Shown here piece by piece: positions 1-9,032 of a DNA stretch of 38,616 bases; position 1 is the first letter of the stretch, and the number at the start of each line of letters is the position of its first letter. The notes beneath the pieces were generated by a model. That model was not told the origin of the DNA. It saw only the letters and a list, made by a program, of their open reading frames with translations, and made no database searches. Both the position numbers and the translations under genes were made by a program. The DNA is taken from the NCBI GenBank assembly GCA_026709535.1, contig JAPOST010000106.1, positions 1 through 38,616 of the forward strand, given 5' to 3'. The DNA is from Rhodospirillaceae bacterium. GTDB taxonomy: Bacteria > Pseudomonadota > Alphaproteobacteria > Bin65.

Positions 1-348
1 AAGAGGGAATTCGGATCGTGGATTTTCAAGGCCTTCGCCGTGTTGGCGCAGTTCAGGTTCCTGCGCGGCACAATCTTCGATCCTTTCGGAAAAACCGCTG
101 AACGAAAGGCCGAACGCAGTCTGATCGTGGAATACGAAGAGACCGTGCAGGAACTCATCGCCGACCTGTCCCCAGAGACCCATGATCTGGCAGTCCAGAT
201 CGCTGAAATCCCCGATTCAATTCGAGGCTATGGCCACGTCAAGGAAGCCAACACGATCATCGCCGCCGACCGGCAATCCGCGTTGCTCCGCCTGTTCCGC
301 GATCCGATCGCCCGACGCCAGTCCGCAGTCCAAGAAGCGGCGGAGTAG
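1..348 (+). CDS. Indolepyruvate ferredoxin oxidoreductase, C-terminal fragment
   Basis: This is the last 115 codons of a gene whose start lies before the window; the reading frame is open from base 1. The residues LRGTIFDPFGKTAERKAER, then IRGYGHVKEAN, match the extreme C-terminus of the large fused alphaproteobacterial indolepyruvate:ferredoxin oxidoreductases. Those enzymes oxidatively decarboxylate aryl-2-oxoacids to aryl-acyl-CoA with reduction of ferredoxin. The catalytic and Fe-S domains lie outside the window, so only the tail is visible. The gene converges on petC across a 198-bp spacer. The family call rests on recognised sequence pattern; the substrate is inferred from the family. 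Confidence 0.8.
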   Translation, partial: KREFGSWIFKAFAVLAQFRFLRGTIFDPFGKTAERKAERSLIVEYEETVQELIADLSPETHDLAVQIAEIPDSIRGYGHVKEANTIIAADRQSALLRLFRDPIARRQSAVQEAAE

Positions 349-546
349 CCCTCCGCTGCATGGAGAATTCCAAATCGGAGCAAGACCCACCGCCGGGGAC
401 GCGAACGCCGGCCGGGGCAATCCAACCGAGGAACATGACGGGGAAGGCGCGCCTGAGCCACGGGCAGCATCAAGGGATGCTGGCGGTCTCAACGTCAACC
501 CGATTGACTTGTCCGCCAGACTGTCCGGCGAACCGGGGCAATTCCG
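349..546. other. Convergent spacer between the oxidoreductase tail and petC
   Basis: No convincing gene. An open frame beginning near 360 runs into the petC 3' end and resembles no family. A hairpin sits at 514-530: arms CGCCAGA and TCCGGCG around CTG, pairing with one G-U wobble. It could end petC transcription on the minus strand, but no T tract follows it. Confidence 0.3.
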
Positions 547-1383
547 CTATGCGTTGCCCTTTACGTCTTTCTTGATATGACGGTAGATCGCGTACATGAA
601 GCCGGTGAACAACAGGAGGAACAGCATCACCTTGATGCCCATTCGCTTGCGCTCTGCCAGATAGGGCTCGGCTGCCCAGGTCAGAAATGCGGTCACATCC
701 TTCGACATCTGATCGACAGTAGCCTTCGGAGCGCCCTCGTCTTCGTACTCCACCTGCCCTTCATCAAGCAGTGGCGGCGCCATGGCGATGATGTGCCCCG
801 GCATGTAGGTGTTGCAATATTGCCCATCGGCGGGCACCAACGGCTTGCCTTCGGAGTCCTTGTATCTCTTCTTGCACTCGGCTTCCGACACATAACCGAC
901 GAGCAGCGAGTAGAGGTAGTCAGGCCCCCCGGCGCGCGCCTTGACAAGCAGTGACAAGTCCGGCGGCGCAGCACCATTATTGGCTGCCTTGGCCGCCTGA
1001 AGGTTGGCGTAAGGGCCGACAAACTTGTCCTTCGGCAGCGCCGGGCGCGTAGTCGGCTCACCATCCTCGTCCGGATCGCCGGCCACTTCCCTGTCACCGG
1101 CGATTGCCTTTATCTCAGCCTCGCTAAGACCTATCGCGGCAAGGTTGCGATAGGCTACCAGACGCAAACCGTGACACGCGGCGCAAACCTCCTGATAGAC
1201 TTGCAGGCCCCGGCGCAACTGGGCATGGTCGAACTTGCCGAAGACGCCGTTGAAAGACCAGTCTACCGATTTGGGCGTCACGGCGCTACCGGCTGCCATG
1301 GCCGGCACCGAAACAGGAGCGGTGCCGAGCAGTCCGACGACAACTGCAGCGTGTGTCAGAAAATGACGGCCAATACGCGTCAT
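547..1383 (-). CDS. petC: Cytochrome c1, cytochrome bc1 complex
   Basis: This is the heme-c subunit of respiratory complex III, which passes electrons from the Rieske centre to soluble cytochrome c in the periplasm. The 278-residue protein has an N-terminal signal peptide ending near AMAAG, a heme-binding motif C67-A-A-C70-H71, the axial Met in MAPPL (M201), and a C-terminal anchor helix at about residues 249-267 followed by basic residues. The start at 1383 was chosen because it begins the signal peptide and overlaps the petB stop as ATGA. A longer open frame upstream only shadows petB. It is the last gene of petA-petB-petC. The acidic stretch around residues 100-110 is usual for bacterial c1. 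Confidence 0.95.
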   Translation of the reverse strand: MTRIGRHFLTHAAVVVGLLGTAPVSVPAMAAGSAVTPKSVDWSFNGVFGKFDHAQLRRGLQVYQEVCAACHGLRLVAYRNLAAIGLSEAEIKAIAGDREVAGDPDEDGEPTTRPALPKDKFVGPYANLQAAKAANNGAAPPDLSLLVKARAGGPDYLYSLLVGYVSEAECKKRYKDSEGKPLVPADGQYCNTYMPGHIIAMAPPLLDEGQVEYEDEGAPKATVDQMSKDVTAFLTWAAEPYLAERKRMGIKVMLFLLLFTGFMYAIYRHIKKDVKGNA

Positions 1384-2693
1384 CCGGACTTCTCCATCGG
1401 CGACGCGGACGACGCAGCGGCCCCTCCGCCGCCGCCAAGGACAGCCTGACTGATACTGTACGGCAGTGGCTTCGGACGCTCGATTCGGGACAGGAGCGGC
1501 AGGATGATCAGGAAGTGGGCGAAGTAGTAGATCGTAGCCCACTGGCCGATCAAGGTCCATGGTTGCTCCGCCGGCTTGGCACCAATCCATCCCAACAACA
1601 GGCAATCGGCCACGAAGACCCAGAAGAACAGCCGGTACATTGGACGGAACCTGGCGCTGCGCACCCTGGAGGTGTCAAGCCATGGCAGGAAAAAAAGCAC
1701 CACGATGGCGCCAGCCATGGCCAGCACGCCCGCCAGCTTGGCGGTCATGCCCCACCAGCCCAGCAGTAGCTGGAAAAGCCACCAGTCGTCGGTAAATGCC
1801 CTCAGGATCGTGTAAAACGGCAGGAAATACCATTCCGGCACGATATGCGGCGGCGTCTTGAGGGGATCTGCCTGAATGTAGTTATCCGGATGCCCGAGAT
1901 AGTTGGGCGCGAAGAAGACGAAGGCGGCCAACACCAGCAGGAACACACCAACGCCGAACATGTCCTTCGCCGTATAGTACGGATGGAAGTCTATCGAATC
2001 CTGCGGGCCTTTCGTGTCGATGCCCAGTGGATTGTTCGCCTTGACGGTGTGCAGCGCCCAGATGTGGAGAATCACGACGCCGAGGATCACGAAGGGCAAC
2101 AGGTAGTGCAGGCTGAAGAAGCGGTTCAGGGTCGGGTTATCGACGGTAAAGCCGCCCCACAACATCGCCGTCAGGGAATCACCGACCAGCGGTACCGCTC
2201 CCACCATGCTTGTGATCACCTTGGCGCCCCAGAAGCTCATCTGCCCCCACGGCAGGACGTAACCCATGAAAGCGGTCGCCATCATCAGCAACACGATGAA
2301 GACTCCGAGCCACCAAAGCAACTCCCGCGGTGCCTTGTAGGAGCCGTAATAAAGGCCCCTGAAAATATGGAGGTAGACGATGATGAAGAACATCGAGGCG
2401 CCGTTCATGTGAACGTAGCGCAGCAACCAGCCATAATTGACGTCACGCATGATCCGTTCGACCGAATCGAACGCGTAAGTGGTATGCGGGGTGTAATGCA
2501 TCGACAGCACCACCCCGGTCACGATCATGATGATCAGCGCCAGACCAGCCAGGGAACCGAAGTTCCACATGTAATTCAGGTTGCGCGGCACCGGATAGTA
2601 TAGCGTGTGCTCAACCATGGATACGATCGGCATGCGATCGTTGATCCATTTCAGCGTCCGGTTTCGTGGTGCGCCGTGCGCTTCTGTGCTCAT
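1380..2693 (-). CDS. petB: Cytochrome b, cytochrome bc1 complex
   Basis: This is the core membrane subunit of complex III, carrying both b hemes and the quinol oxidation and reduction sites. At 437 residues it is full length for an alphaproteobacterial cytochrome b. The two heme-ligand pairs are visible as His-x13-His in helix B (VHMNGAS...YLHIF) and helix D (LHYLLPF...ILHIW), and the Qo-site PEWY motif is present ([11 protein letters not shown]). The C-terminus carries a short Gly/Ala/Ser-rich tail. The 3' end overlaps petC by 4 bp, implying translational coupling. Separate b and c1 genes distinguish this locus from the fused fbcH type. Confidence 0.97.
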   Translation of the reverse strand: MSTEAHGAPRNRTLKWINDRMPIVSMVEHTLYYPVPRNLNYMWNFGSLAGLALIIMIVTGVVLSMHYTPHTTYAFDSVERIMRDVNYGWLLRYVHMNGASMFFIIVYLHIFRGLYYGSYKAPRELLWWLGVFIVLLMMATAFMGYVLPWGQMSFWGAKVITSMVGAVPLVGDSLTAMLWGGFTVDNPTLNRFFSLHYLLPFVILGVVILHIWALHTVKANNPLGIDTKGPQDSIDFHPYYTAKDMFGVGVFLLVLAAFVFFAPNYLGHPDNYIQADPLKTPPHIVPEWYFLPFYTILRAFTDDWWLFQLLLGWWGMTAKLAGVLAMAGAIVVLFFLPWLDTSRVRSARFRPMYRLFFWVFVADCLLLGWIGAKPAEQPWTLIGQWATIYYFAHFLIILPLLSRIERPKPLPYSISQAVLGGGGGAAASSASPMEKSG

Positions 2694-2782
2694 TCCCTGA
2701 CCCCGATCGGGACGCCTGCCGGCGCGATGGCCTCAAGGCGACAAATGGGTAATTCTTGCTTCAACGCTTCAGCCGCCCGTGA

Positions 2783-3388
2783 TCAGGCGGTCCTGCTTCC
2801 TTCGGACTGTTCGCGGCCGATGATCAACTTGTTGTCAGCCGTGATCGTGTAGGGTGGAACAGGCAGGTTATTGGGTGCCGGCCCCTTGCGAATGCGGCCG
2901 GACACGTCATAGTGCGAGCCGTGACACGGGCAGAACCAGCCGCCGAACTCGCCCCTGTTATCGTTGGCCTTCTGGCCGAGCGGAATGCAGCCCAGATGGG
3001 TGCACACACCTATCACGACGAGCCACTGCTCCCGGTTGCCATCACCAAAGCGCTGTTGGTCCGTCTCGGGATCCGGCAAGTCGTCCAGCACCACGGCCTG
3101 CATCGCCGTCACTTCCTCATCGGTCCTGCGACGAACAAAAACCGGCGAACCGCGCCATTTGACGGTGATGGATTGACCTTCCTCAATCGGAGACAAATCC
3201 ACTTCGGTGGTCGACGCCGCAAGAGTATCCCTAGCCGGATTCAGGCTGTCCAGGAGAGGCCATGCCGAAGCCCCTGCCGCGAAGACGCCAAAGGCACTGC
3301 CGGTGAGAATCAAGAAGTCCCGCCGACCCTTGCCGCCATCACGCTCATCAACCTCGTCAGCGGCCTCGGAACTGGCGTCATTCGCCAT
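2783..3388 (-). CDS. petA: Rieske iron-sulfur subunit of cytochrome bc1
   Basis: This [2Fe-2S] subunit of complex III carries electrons from quinol to cytochrome c1. The 201-residue protein begins with an acidic leader, then GRRDFLILTG, a twin-arginine-type signal that stays as the membrane anchor (about residues 22-48). The cluster motifs are CTHLGC (C129, H131) and CPCHGS (C153, H156), with C134 and C155 as the structural disulfide pair. GAGG lies 9 bases before the ATG. It is the first gene of the minus-strand petABC operon, 89 bp ahead of petB and divergent from trmL. Confidence 0.97.
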   Translation of the reverse strand: MANDASSEAADEVDERDGGKGRRDFLILTGSAFGVFAAGASAWPLLDSLNPARDTLAASTTEVDLSPIEEGQSITVKWRGSPVFVRRRTDEEVTAMQAVVLDDLPDPETDQQRFGDGNREQWLVVIGVCTHLGCIPLGQKANDNRGEFGGWFCPCHGSHYDVSGRIRKGPAPNNLPVPPYTITADNKLIIGREQSEGSRTA

Positions 3389-3448
3389 TCAGAACTGCCT
3401 CTTTGAGTGCCCGAAAAAGCAAATAAAATCCAATAGTTAGCCCTCATT

Positions 3449-3468
3449 TATCCTTTCCTGACAGGATA
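3449..3468. promoter_or_regulatory. Inverted repeat in the petA/trmL divergent region
   Basis: TATCCT (3449-3454) and AGGATA (3463-3468) form an inverted repeat, and inside it TCCTG-A-CAGGA (3456-3466) is a tighter dyad. It lies 60-80 bp upstream of petA in the only spacer between the divergent genes, so it could be an operator. No regulator is encoded nearby, and chance palindromes of this size are common. Confidence 0.25.
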
Positions 3469-3607
3469 TTGAAGGTTATGGTCCGGCCTTGCGCGCACGA
3501 AATAGGACATCGCGCCGCAGAGACATCCGGGCTCCCGGATTCAGGCCGATTCGAAGCGTTAGAATCATCGTTCCGAAGGAAGTTTGCACAGATCCGGAAA
3601 GGAGCGA

Positions 3608-4060
3608 ATGAGACTCGTCCTGTTCCAGCCCGACATTCCACAAAATGTCGGAGCCGCCATAAGGCTGGGGGCCTGCCTTGGTGTTGGAATCGACATCGTC
3701 GAGCCGTGCGGTTTCGTTCTGGACGGCCGTCGTCTGCGCCGGGCCGCGATGGACTATGCAGATATCGCCTCCGTCGTTCGTCATCGCGCCTGGGATGCGT
3801 TTCTGGATGCGAATGACTGTCGGCTGGTCCTGTTATCCACAAAGGGGACAGTGCGATTGCCCGATTTCAGTTTCGAGGCGGATGACCGGTTTATCCTCGG
3901 CCGGGAAAGTGGCGGTGTTCCGGAAACAGTCGTCAGGCGGGCGGATGCCGTCGTCCGGGTCCCCATGATCGCGGCGGCCCGGTCGCTCAATGTCGTGACA
4001 ACCGGCGCCATTGTGCTGGCGGAGGCACTGCGCCAGACAAACGGATGGTCTGCCGACTGA
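3608..4060 (+). CDS. trmL: tRNA (cytidine/uridine-34-2'-O)-methyltransferase TrmL
   Basis: This SPOUT-family enzyme methylates the wobble ribose of some leucine tRNAs using S-adenosylmethionine. The product is 150 residues, the usual length. It opens [15 protein letters not shown] like other TrmL proteins. The knot region appears as [11 protein letters not shown] and the C-terminal stretch as [14 protein letters not shown]. The ATG at 3608 was chosen over an in-frame start at 3584 because it matches the family N-terminus and has AAAGGAG just upstream, with an unusually short spacing of 3 bases. hemF follows after 31 bp on the same strand; the petC-petB-petA / trmL / hemF neighbourhood is familiar in alphaproteobacteria. 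Confidence 0.9.
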   Translation: MRLVLFQPDIPQNVGAAIRLGACLGVGIDIVEPCGFVLDGRRLRRAAMDYADIASVVRHRAWDAFLDANDCRLVLLSTKGTVRLPDFSFEADDRFILGRESGGVPETVVRRADAVVRVPMIAAARSLNVVTTGAIVLAEALRQTNGWSAD

Positions 4061-4091
4061 CCCTTCGCGCATCCTGGTCCGGATTCTCCCC

Positions 4092-4979
4092 ATGCCCCAC
4101 TCCCCTTCAAGTGCCGATCAACGCAATGCTGCGAAAGCCTGGTTCGAATCCCTGCGCGATCGGATATGCTCTGCCTTCGAAGCCTTGGAAGACAGTCTTC
4201 AAGGTACCCCTCTCGACTTGCTGGATCATCCCCCTGCGGGACGGTTCGAGCGCCGCGCCTGGCAGCGCGATGGTGCGAACGGCCCGGGTTCGGACGGTGG
4301 CGGCGGGGTGACGTCGGTAATGCGCGGCCGGGTGTTCGAAAAGGTGGGCGTCAACGTCTCGACGGTCTACGGTGAGTTCTCGGAAGCCTTCCGCGACCAG
4401 ATCCCCGGCGCGCAGAAAGATCCGCGTTTCTGGGCCAGCGGAATCAGCCTTGTCGCCCACATGCAGTCGCCAAGGATTCCGGCGGTGCACATGAACACCC
4501 GCCACATCGTCACCACCCATGGCTGGTTCGGCGGCGGGGCGGATCTCACACCCATGGCACCGGACGATGCCGACACGGCGACCTTCCACGAAGCCCTGAA
4601 AGATGCCTGCGACCGGTTCGGCCCGGATCGTTATCCCCGTTTCAAGGAATGGTGCGACCGCTATTTCTACCTGCCGCATCGGAAGGAGCCGCGTGGAGTA
4701 GGCGGCATTTTCTATGACCAGTTGAGCGACGACTGGGATCGGGATTTCGCGTTTACCAAGGCCGTGGGCGAGGCTTTCCTGGACGCCTATCCTCGGATTG
4801 TCCGGCGGCATCTGTCCGAATCGTGGACGCTGGCCGACCGCGAGCACCAGCTGGTCCGGCGGGGACGCTATGTCGAATTCAATCTGCTCCACGACAGAGG
4901 GACCAAGTTCGGCCTGATGACTGGCGGCAATACGGAAGCGATCCTGATGTCCATGCCGCCGGAAGTGCGCTGGCCCTAG
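4092..4979 (+). CDS. hemF: Oxygen-dependent coproporphyrinogen-III oxidase
   Basis: The enzyme decarboxylates two propionates of coproporphyrinogen III to give protoporphyrinogen IX, using O2. Family blocks are clear: [11 protein letters not shown], the [10 protein letters not shown] loop, [14 protein letters not shown] and [11 protein letters not shown]. The start at 4092 gives 295 residues; the open frame extends upstream into trmL without homology. The protein stops at [10 protein letters not shown], about 30 residues shorter at the C-terminus than the E. coli enzyme. From memory, alphaproteobacterial HemF proteins end near here, so I do not call it truncated. It converges on the cca gene. 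Confidence 0.95.
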   Translation: MPHSPSSADQRNAAKAWFESLRDRICSAFEALEDSLQGTPLDLLDHPPAGRFERRAWQRDGANGPGSDGGGGVTSVMRGRVFEKVGVNVSTVYGEFSEAFRDQIPGAQKDPRFWASGISLVAHMQSPRIPAVHMNTRHIVTTHGWFGGGADLTPMAPDDADTATFHEALKDACDRFGPDRYPRFKEWCDRYFYLPHRKEPRGVGGIFYDQLSDDWDRDFAFTKAVGEAFLDAYPRIVRRHLSESWTLADREHQLVRRGRYVEFNLLHDRGTKFGLMTGGNTEAILMSMPPEVRWP

Positions 4980-5031
4980 CGGCCGATGCGTTCCCCCGGC
5001 GTAGTGGGTCTGGCCGAGGCCTTCGCATGTC

Positions 5032-5083
5032 ATCCCGGCAAAAAACCGGGATCACGCTGCCGGAAACGCAGCGGAACTCCGCT
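5032..5083. terminator. Paired hairpins between convergent hemF and cca
   Basis: The 127-bp convergent spacer holds two hairpins. The first has arms ATCCCGG (5032-5038) and CCGGGAT (5046-5052) around a CAAAAAA loop. The second has arms AGCGG (5070-5074) and CCGCT (5079-5083) around AACT. Neither has a clean T tract, so a terminator role is suggested mainly by position between two 3' ends. Confidence 0.4.
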
Positions 5084-5106
5084 TGCAGCAGGCAGTTTCC
5101 GCTTCT

Positions 5107-6414
5107 TCAGGAGCCGGATTTCGGCAACAAACGCACCAGGGCAACGGCTTCCTCCAGCTTGTCCAGCGCTTCGGCTCGCCCGGGAGAGAAATCGTTTGCG
5201 ACCCACCAGCGCTCGATGAAATCGAGTCCCTTTCCCACTGCGGGCCCGGTGATGCCCCGGGCAACAAGATCAGCGCCCCTAACCGGAAGCGTCGGCAATT
5301 GCCAGACGTCGGCGGCTTCAGAAAGAGCCCGAAGCCGCAGCATATCCCCTGCTTCCGATTGTCGTGAACAGACCAGCAGCGTCGCGTCGCGCCACGCTTC
5401 CGCACCGTACCGATAAAATGCCGCTCTCCATCGTTTCGCTTCGCCCCTGCCATTGTCGCCTGATCGCCAATGCGCGGCGGCGGCGGGTTCATGCTGGACC
5501 ATTGCCAGCAAACGGTCGGTCGTTCGTGCCGACGAATTGAGTGATCGAACCGCCGGCTCGACCGCCGCCGCATCGGCAATCAGGGACACCAGGCGCCGAC
5601 CGGCGTCGGCCGGCAAGCCCAGCCCCTCTTCCAACGCGATCATCCGGGCAAAGCGGTCCGGCGCCCAAGGCGCAACGACAGCTCGATCCAGGATCTTGTC
5701 GGCGGTAAGGACATTGACAGCGTCGGGGGCATGGCGCGCCGTCAGCGTCTTGAAGATCTCCTGGCTGATCCGTTCCCGGGACAGGTTGCTGACCAACGCC
5801 GCCAGATCCCGGCACGCGCGTCGGCTGAGCGCATCTGCGCCCGACAATCCGAAGCGAGCGACGAAGCGATAAAACCGCAGGATGCGCAGAGCGTCTTCAC
5901 GGATCCTTTTTTCCGGATCGCCGACGAACCGGACCGTCCGGGTTTCCAGATCCGCCATTCCGCCACAGTAATCGAAGATTGCTCCATCCGGAGTCATGGA
6001 CAAGGCATTGATCGTGAAGTCGCGCCGTCGAGCGTCTTCCCGCCAGTCTTCCGTGAACCGGACGACAGCATGCCGGCCATCGGTTTCGATGTCGCGGCGG
6101 AGCGAGGTCACCTCGACGTCCTGGTCCTCAAGAACGGCTGTAATCGTGCCCTGAGCCAGCCCTGTCGGAACCGCCTTGATACCAGCCGCCGACAAACACG
6201 CCATCACGGCATCAGGCGGACGCGGAACGCCAACATCAAGATCGACGACATCCTCGCCAACCAGCGCATCGCGCACGCAGCCGCCGACAAATCGGACGTC
6301 TGCCCCGTCGGCGGCAAGCGCCTGCATCAAGCACCGGACGGGCGCGCGCACCATCCAGTTGGGCGCAAAGACCACATGCGTCCGACCGGTTTCAGAATAG
6401 CCGGGGTCCAGCAT
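5107..6414 (-). CDS. CCA tRNA nucleotidyltransferase / poly(A) polymerase family
   Basis: A class II nucleotidyltransferase that builds or repairs the 3' CCA end of tRNA (or adds poly(A) to RNA). In 435 residues it shows the head-domain motif GGCVRDALVG (from residue 44), the metal-binding DLD at 58-60, RRRDFTINALS and the neck motif RILRFYRFVARFG. The C-terminal half is the diverged helical body. The start at 6414 leaves 2 bp after the DUF6111 stop; the open frame continues upstream only in the shadow of that gene. It is the last gene of the minus-strand DUF1285-NUDIX-DUF6111-CCA operon. Sequence alone does not separate CCA addition from polyadenylation, but no other CCA enzyme is visible here. 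Confidence 0.9.
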   Translation of the reverse strand: MLDPGYSETGRTHVVFAPNWMVRAPVRCLMQALAADGADVRFVGGCVRDALVGEDVVDLDVGVPRPPDAVMACLSAAGIKAVPTGLAQGTITAVLEDQDVEVTSLRRDIETDGRHAVVRFTEDWREDARRRDFTINALSMTPDGAIFDYCGGMADLETRTVRFVGDPEKRIREDALRILRFYRFVARFGLSGADALSRRACRDLAALVSNLSRERISQEIFKTLTARHAPDAVNVLTADKILDRAVVAPWAPDRFARMIALEEGLGLPADAGRRLVSLIADAAAVEPAVRSLNSSARTTDRLLAMVQHEPAAAAHWRSGDNGRGEAKRWRAAFYRYGAEAWRDATLLVCSRQSEAGDMLRLRALSEAADVWQLPTLPVRGADLVARGITGPAVGKGLDFIERWWVANDFSPGRAEALDKLEEAVALVRLLPKSGS

Positions 6415-6416
6415 GA

Positions 6417-6668
6417 TCAGGTCTGCGGGCCCGTCGGCGGGATCACTGGCGCCAGGGGATTGGTGTCTTTGAGAACGGCGAACAGGACGAAGGCCATAAC
6501 GGTCAGCACGAGACCGGACAGCGTAATCCAGAACCACGGGCTGTCCTCCCACCGCGGCCCGATCAAGCCTCTTTTTTTTGCGCGGCGACGCTCGACATAG
6601 AAGTAGATGATGTAGAGAATCAGCGGGATCAGAAAGATCGCCAACTGCTGGATGATCGTTCGAACCAT
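6417..6668 (-). CDS. DUF6111-type small membrane protein
   Basis: An 83-residue protein of unknown function. The first helix (about residues 6-25) is followed by the basic cluster VERRRAKKRG, the motif RWEDSPWFW and a second helix (about 46-67). It ends in a proline-rich tail. The two-helix layout and its place between the NUDIX gene and the CCA gene fit the alphaproteobacterial DUF6111 family; that name is recognised from pattern and context, not a search. Three bases separate it from the NUDIX stop and two from the CCA start, so it is very likely co-translated with both. No catalytic residues stand out. Confidence 0.75.
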   Translation of the reverse strand: MVRTIIQQLAIFLIPLILYIIYFYVERRRAKKRGLIGPRWEDSPWFWITLSGLVLTVMAFVLFAVLKDTNPLAPVIPPTGPQT

Positions 6669-6671
6669 GGA

Positions 6672-7322
6672 TCAGCCTGCCACATTTTCAGTTAGAACTT
6701 CGTAGAGGTTCACCAGCATCGCGGCTGTCGCGCCCCAGATATATCGGTCCCGCCAGGGCATCGCGTAGAATGTCCGGTCGATGCCGCGCCAATGTTTCGT
6801 TTCGCGTTTGTGATTTGCCGGATCCATGAGGTAGGCCAGCGGCACCTCGAACACGTCATCGACCTCTGCGGGTTCCGGCGCATAGTCGATTCCCGGTTCG
6901 ACAAACCCGACGATCGGCGCTACCAGATAACCCGTTCCTGTCACATAGTCATCCAGTCGACCGACAATATCCACGGCGTGCGCAGGCAGGCCTATCTCCT
7001 CCTCCGATTCCCGGAGGGCCGTATAAACCGGATCGGGATCAGTGTGGTCCAGCCGCCCACCGGGAAAGGCTACCTGGCCAGCATGACGCGACAGCGCTGC
7101 CGTGCGTTGAGTCAGGACAACATGGATCTCGTCTGCATGGTCCACCAGCGGGAGCAGCACGGCTGCCTCGCGCAACGCGTCTGGAAGGGGCAAATTGGTA
7201 TCGACGACATGATCGCCGCGCAATCGGACCTGCCGTCGCGACAGCGCGGCATCCGGATCCAGCGGGTCACGCAGTCGCGACAACGTGCCTGACAGGGTAC
7301 CGGCGATGAAAGGACGGTTCAT
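6672..7322 (-). CDS. NUDIX hydrolase, CoA pyrophosphatase (NudL) type
   Basis: A 216-residue NUDIX protein of the group that cleaves the pyrophosphate of coenzyme A or acyl-CoA. The UPF0035/NudL-type lead-in LSRHAGQVAFPGGR is present, and the NUDIX box continues to ALRESEEEIGL with the metal-binding glutamates intact. The C-terminal WGATAAML is also typical of this group. It overlaps the upstream DUF1285 gene by 4 bp (ATGA) and is followed 3 bp later by DUF6111. The CoA substrate is inferred from the subfamily. Confidence 0.88.
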   Translation of the reverse strand: MNRPFIAGTLSGTLSRLRDPLDPDAALSRRQVRLRGDHVVDTNLPLPDALREAAVLLPLVDHADEIHVVLTQRTAALSRHAGQVAFPGGRLDHTDPDPVYTALRESEEEIGLPAHAVDIVGRLDDYVTGTGYLVAPIVGFVEPGIDYAPEPAEVDDVFEVPLAYLMDPANHKRETKHWRGIDRTFYAMPWRDRYIWGATAAMLVNLYEVLTENVAG

Positions 7323-7873
7323 GCAGCAGCCTCATCCAGCCGACCGATACCCCAGAACCGGCCCCCGGCCCAGACGCCGTAATCTGCGTCGCCGGCATCG
7401 ATTCCCGCCGGAGTTTTCTCGCCCAGATCAATCAATTCGAAAAAGACCGGGCGCGAGAGACGCGCCTCAAGCCCGCGATGAACGTGCACATAAGGCCGCG
7501 ACTCCCCTGTTTTCCGATCGTGATCGAAGCGCAGCGGATTTTGTGGTCCGACAGTCACATTGTCGTCAAGATTGGTGCGCAGCGTTATCTTCCTGTTGCG
7601 TCCTTCGCCATCGACCGTCATCTCAACGGCGACGAATGGTACATCTTCAACCTCGATCCGGCCCTTTTCCACCGGTGTGATGAGCCAATATTTCCCGCCA
7701 TCGTCCTTCTCGAGAACGGACGAAAAAAGTTTGACCAGCGACATCCTGCGAATCGGGGAGTTATGGTGATACCACGTCCCGTCGAAACCGATGCGCATAT
7801 GCAGATCATGCACCATGGACCGAAAACTCTCCCGGTCGCTGCCTGTCACATCGTCATGCGCGGTTTCGATCAT
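7319..7873 (-). CDS. DUF1285 domain protein
   Basis: A 184-residue cytosolic protein of unknown function. The family features are the WYHHNSPIRRMSLVKLFSSVL segment near residue 34, a KYWLITPVEKGRIEVEDVPF segment and TVGPQNPLRF further on. There is no signal peptide or membrane helix. I start it at 7873, where an ATG precedes the conserved part by about 25 residues; the frame stays open further upstream into the moxR promoter side without family sequence. It heads the minus-strand operon ending in the CCA gene and is divergent from moxR, with only 74 bp between their starts. Confidence 0.82.
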   Translation of the reverse strand: MIETAHDDVTGSDRESFRSMVHDLHMRIGFDGTWYHHNSPIRRMSLVKLFSSVLEKDDGGKYWLITPVEKGRIEVEDVPFVAVEMTVDGEGRNRKITLRTNLDDNVTVGPQNPLRFDHDRKTGESRPYVHVHRGLEARLSRPVFFELIDLGEKTPAGIDAGDADYGVWAGGRFWGIGRLDEAAA

Positions 7874-7936
7874 GCAAGCGCCTGTGTCGCTCCCCCTACG
7901 TCTCGCCGGACGACCACACCCCCGGGCGTCGCCCTT

Positions 7937-7940
7937 GGAG
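7937..7940 (+). promoter_or_regulatory. Shine-Dalgarno site supporting the moxR TTG start
   Basis: GGAG lies 7 bases before TTG at 7948. No ATG or GTG in that frame has comparable support before the conserved AAA domain, so this site decides the unusual start. Confidence 0.6.
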
Positions 7941-7947
7941 ATCGACC

Positions 7948-9003
7948 TTGACCATCGATTCAGCAATCCAGCCGACCGACAATACAACCAGCCCCGTCTC
8001 CCGGAATCTTGTGACGGAAGAGGCTCCTGACAAGGTGGTCGCCGAGATCGAGAAGCTGGGCGACACGCTTGATCGCGTTCGCGCCGGCGTCGGTCGCGTC
8101 ATATTCGGTCAGGAAAAGGTGGTGGAACAGACACTGATAACACTGCTGTCCGGCGGCCATGTGCTGCTGATCGGCGTACCCGGCCTTGCGAAGACCAAGC
8201 TTGTCGAGACATTATCCACGGTCCTTGGCATGGATACCAACCGGATCCAATGTACACCGGACCTGATGCCTGCTGACATTCTGGGTTCTGAGGTCTTGGA
8301 AGAACAGGAAGCCAGCCGCCGCGCGTTCCGTTTCATCAAGGGACCAGTGTTCTGCCAGTTGCTGATGGCGGACGAAATCAACCGCGCCAGTCCGCGAACC
8401 CAGTCAGCCTTGCTGCAAGCCATGCAGGAACATCGGGTATCCATCGCTGGTCAGTATCATGCGCTACCCGAGCCCTTTCATGTGCTGGCCACCCAAAACC
8501 CGCTCGAACAGGAAGGCACCTATCCGCTTCCGGAGGCCCAACTTGACAGGTTCCTGCTGCAGGTCACGGTCGGCTATCCGGAACTTGCGTCCGAACGCCA
8601 GATCCTGCTGGCGACGACGGGCGTCGAAGAAGAGACGGCCAGCCGAGTGATTACCCCTGCGGAGCTGCAAAGAGCGCAACGCCTCATCCGCCAGATCCCG
8701 GTGGGCGAAAGCGTGCTGGAATCGATCCTGACACTGACGCGCAGCGGCCGTCCGGAAACAACATCGCTGGATGATGTCAAACGACATGTCGCCTGGGCCC
8801 CGGGACCGCGCGCCAGTCAGGCGCTCATGCTGGCCTGCCGCGCCCGCGCCGTTCTGAACGGTCGTCTGGCGCCATCGATCGACGATGTGATCGCGCTGGC
8901 CCCGCCTGTCCTGCGCCATCGCATGGCCCTGAACTTTGCCGCCCGCGCTGACGGCTTGGTGGTGGATACCGTCATCGACCGAATGTGCGATCCGCTCCGC
9001 TAG
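7948..9003 (+). CDS. MoxR-family AAA+ ATPase
   Basis: A 351-residue cytosolic AAA+ ATPase of the MoxR class, which acts as a chaperone-like partner of proteins with von Willebrand or MIDAS domains. Walker A is GVPGLAKT (76-83), Walker B is LLMADEIN (D142, E143), and sensor 1 falls in HVLATQNPLEQEGTYPLPEAQ. The C-terminal lid includes WAPGPRASQALML. It opens with TTG at 7948 behind a GGAG site. It heads a plus-strand operon with a DUF58 protein and two large membrane proteins, as in Bat-type aerotolerance loci. The client protein is not known from sequence; the DUF58 product is the obvious candidate. Confidence 0.93.
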   Translation: MTIDSAIQPTDNTTSPVSRNLVTEEAPDKVVAEIEKLGDTLDRVRAGVGRVIFGQEKVVEQTLITLLSGGHVLLIGVPGLAKTKLVETLSTVLGMDTNRIQCTPDLMPADILGSEVLEEQEASRRAFRFIKGPVFCQLLMADEINRASPRTQSALLQAMQEHRVSIAGQYHALPEPFHVLATQNPLEQEGTYPLPEAQLDRFLLQVTVGYPELASERQILLATTGVEEETASRVITPAELQRAQRLIRQIPVGESVLESILTLTRSGRPETTSLDDVKRHVAWAPGPRASQALMLACRARAVLNGRLAPSIDDVIALAPPVLRHRMALNFAARADGLVVDTVIDRMCDPLR

Positions 9004-9032
9004 TCGATCATTACCCGGCGATCCATACAGGC

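Noticed and set aside
1384-1605. N-terminal extension of PetC
   Set aside because: The extra 74 residues are a shadow of petB; the signal peptide begins at 1383.
4140-4165. GGTTCGAATCC-like T-arm of a tRNA
   Set aside because: It lies inside hemF codons for AWFESLRD, and the bases around it do not form the T stem.
4092-4979. HemF looked truncated because it stops about 30 residues before the E. coli C-terminus
   Set aside because: Total length (295) is normal, no remaining tail is readable in any frame downstream, and as I recall alphaproteobacterial HemF proteins end at a similar point (K/R-W-P).
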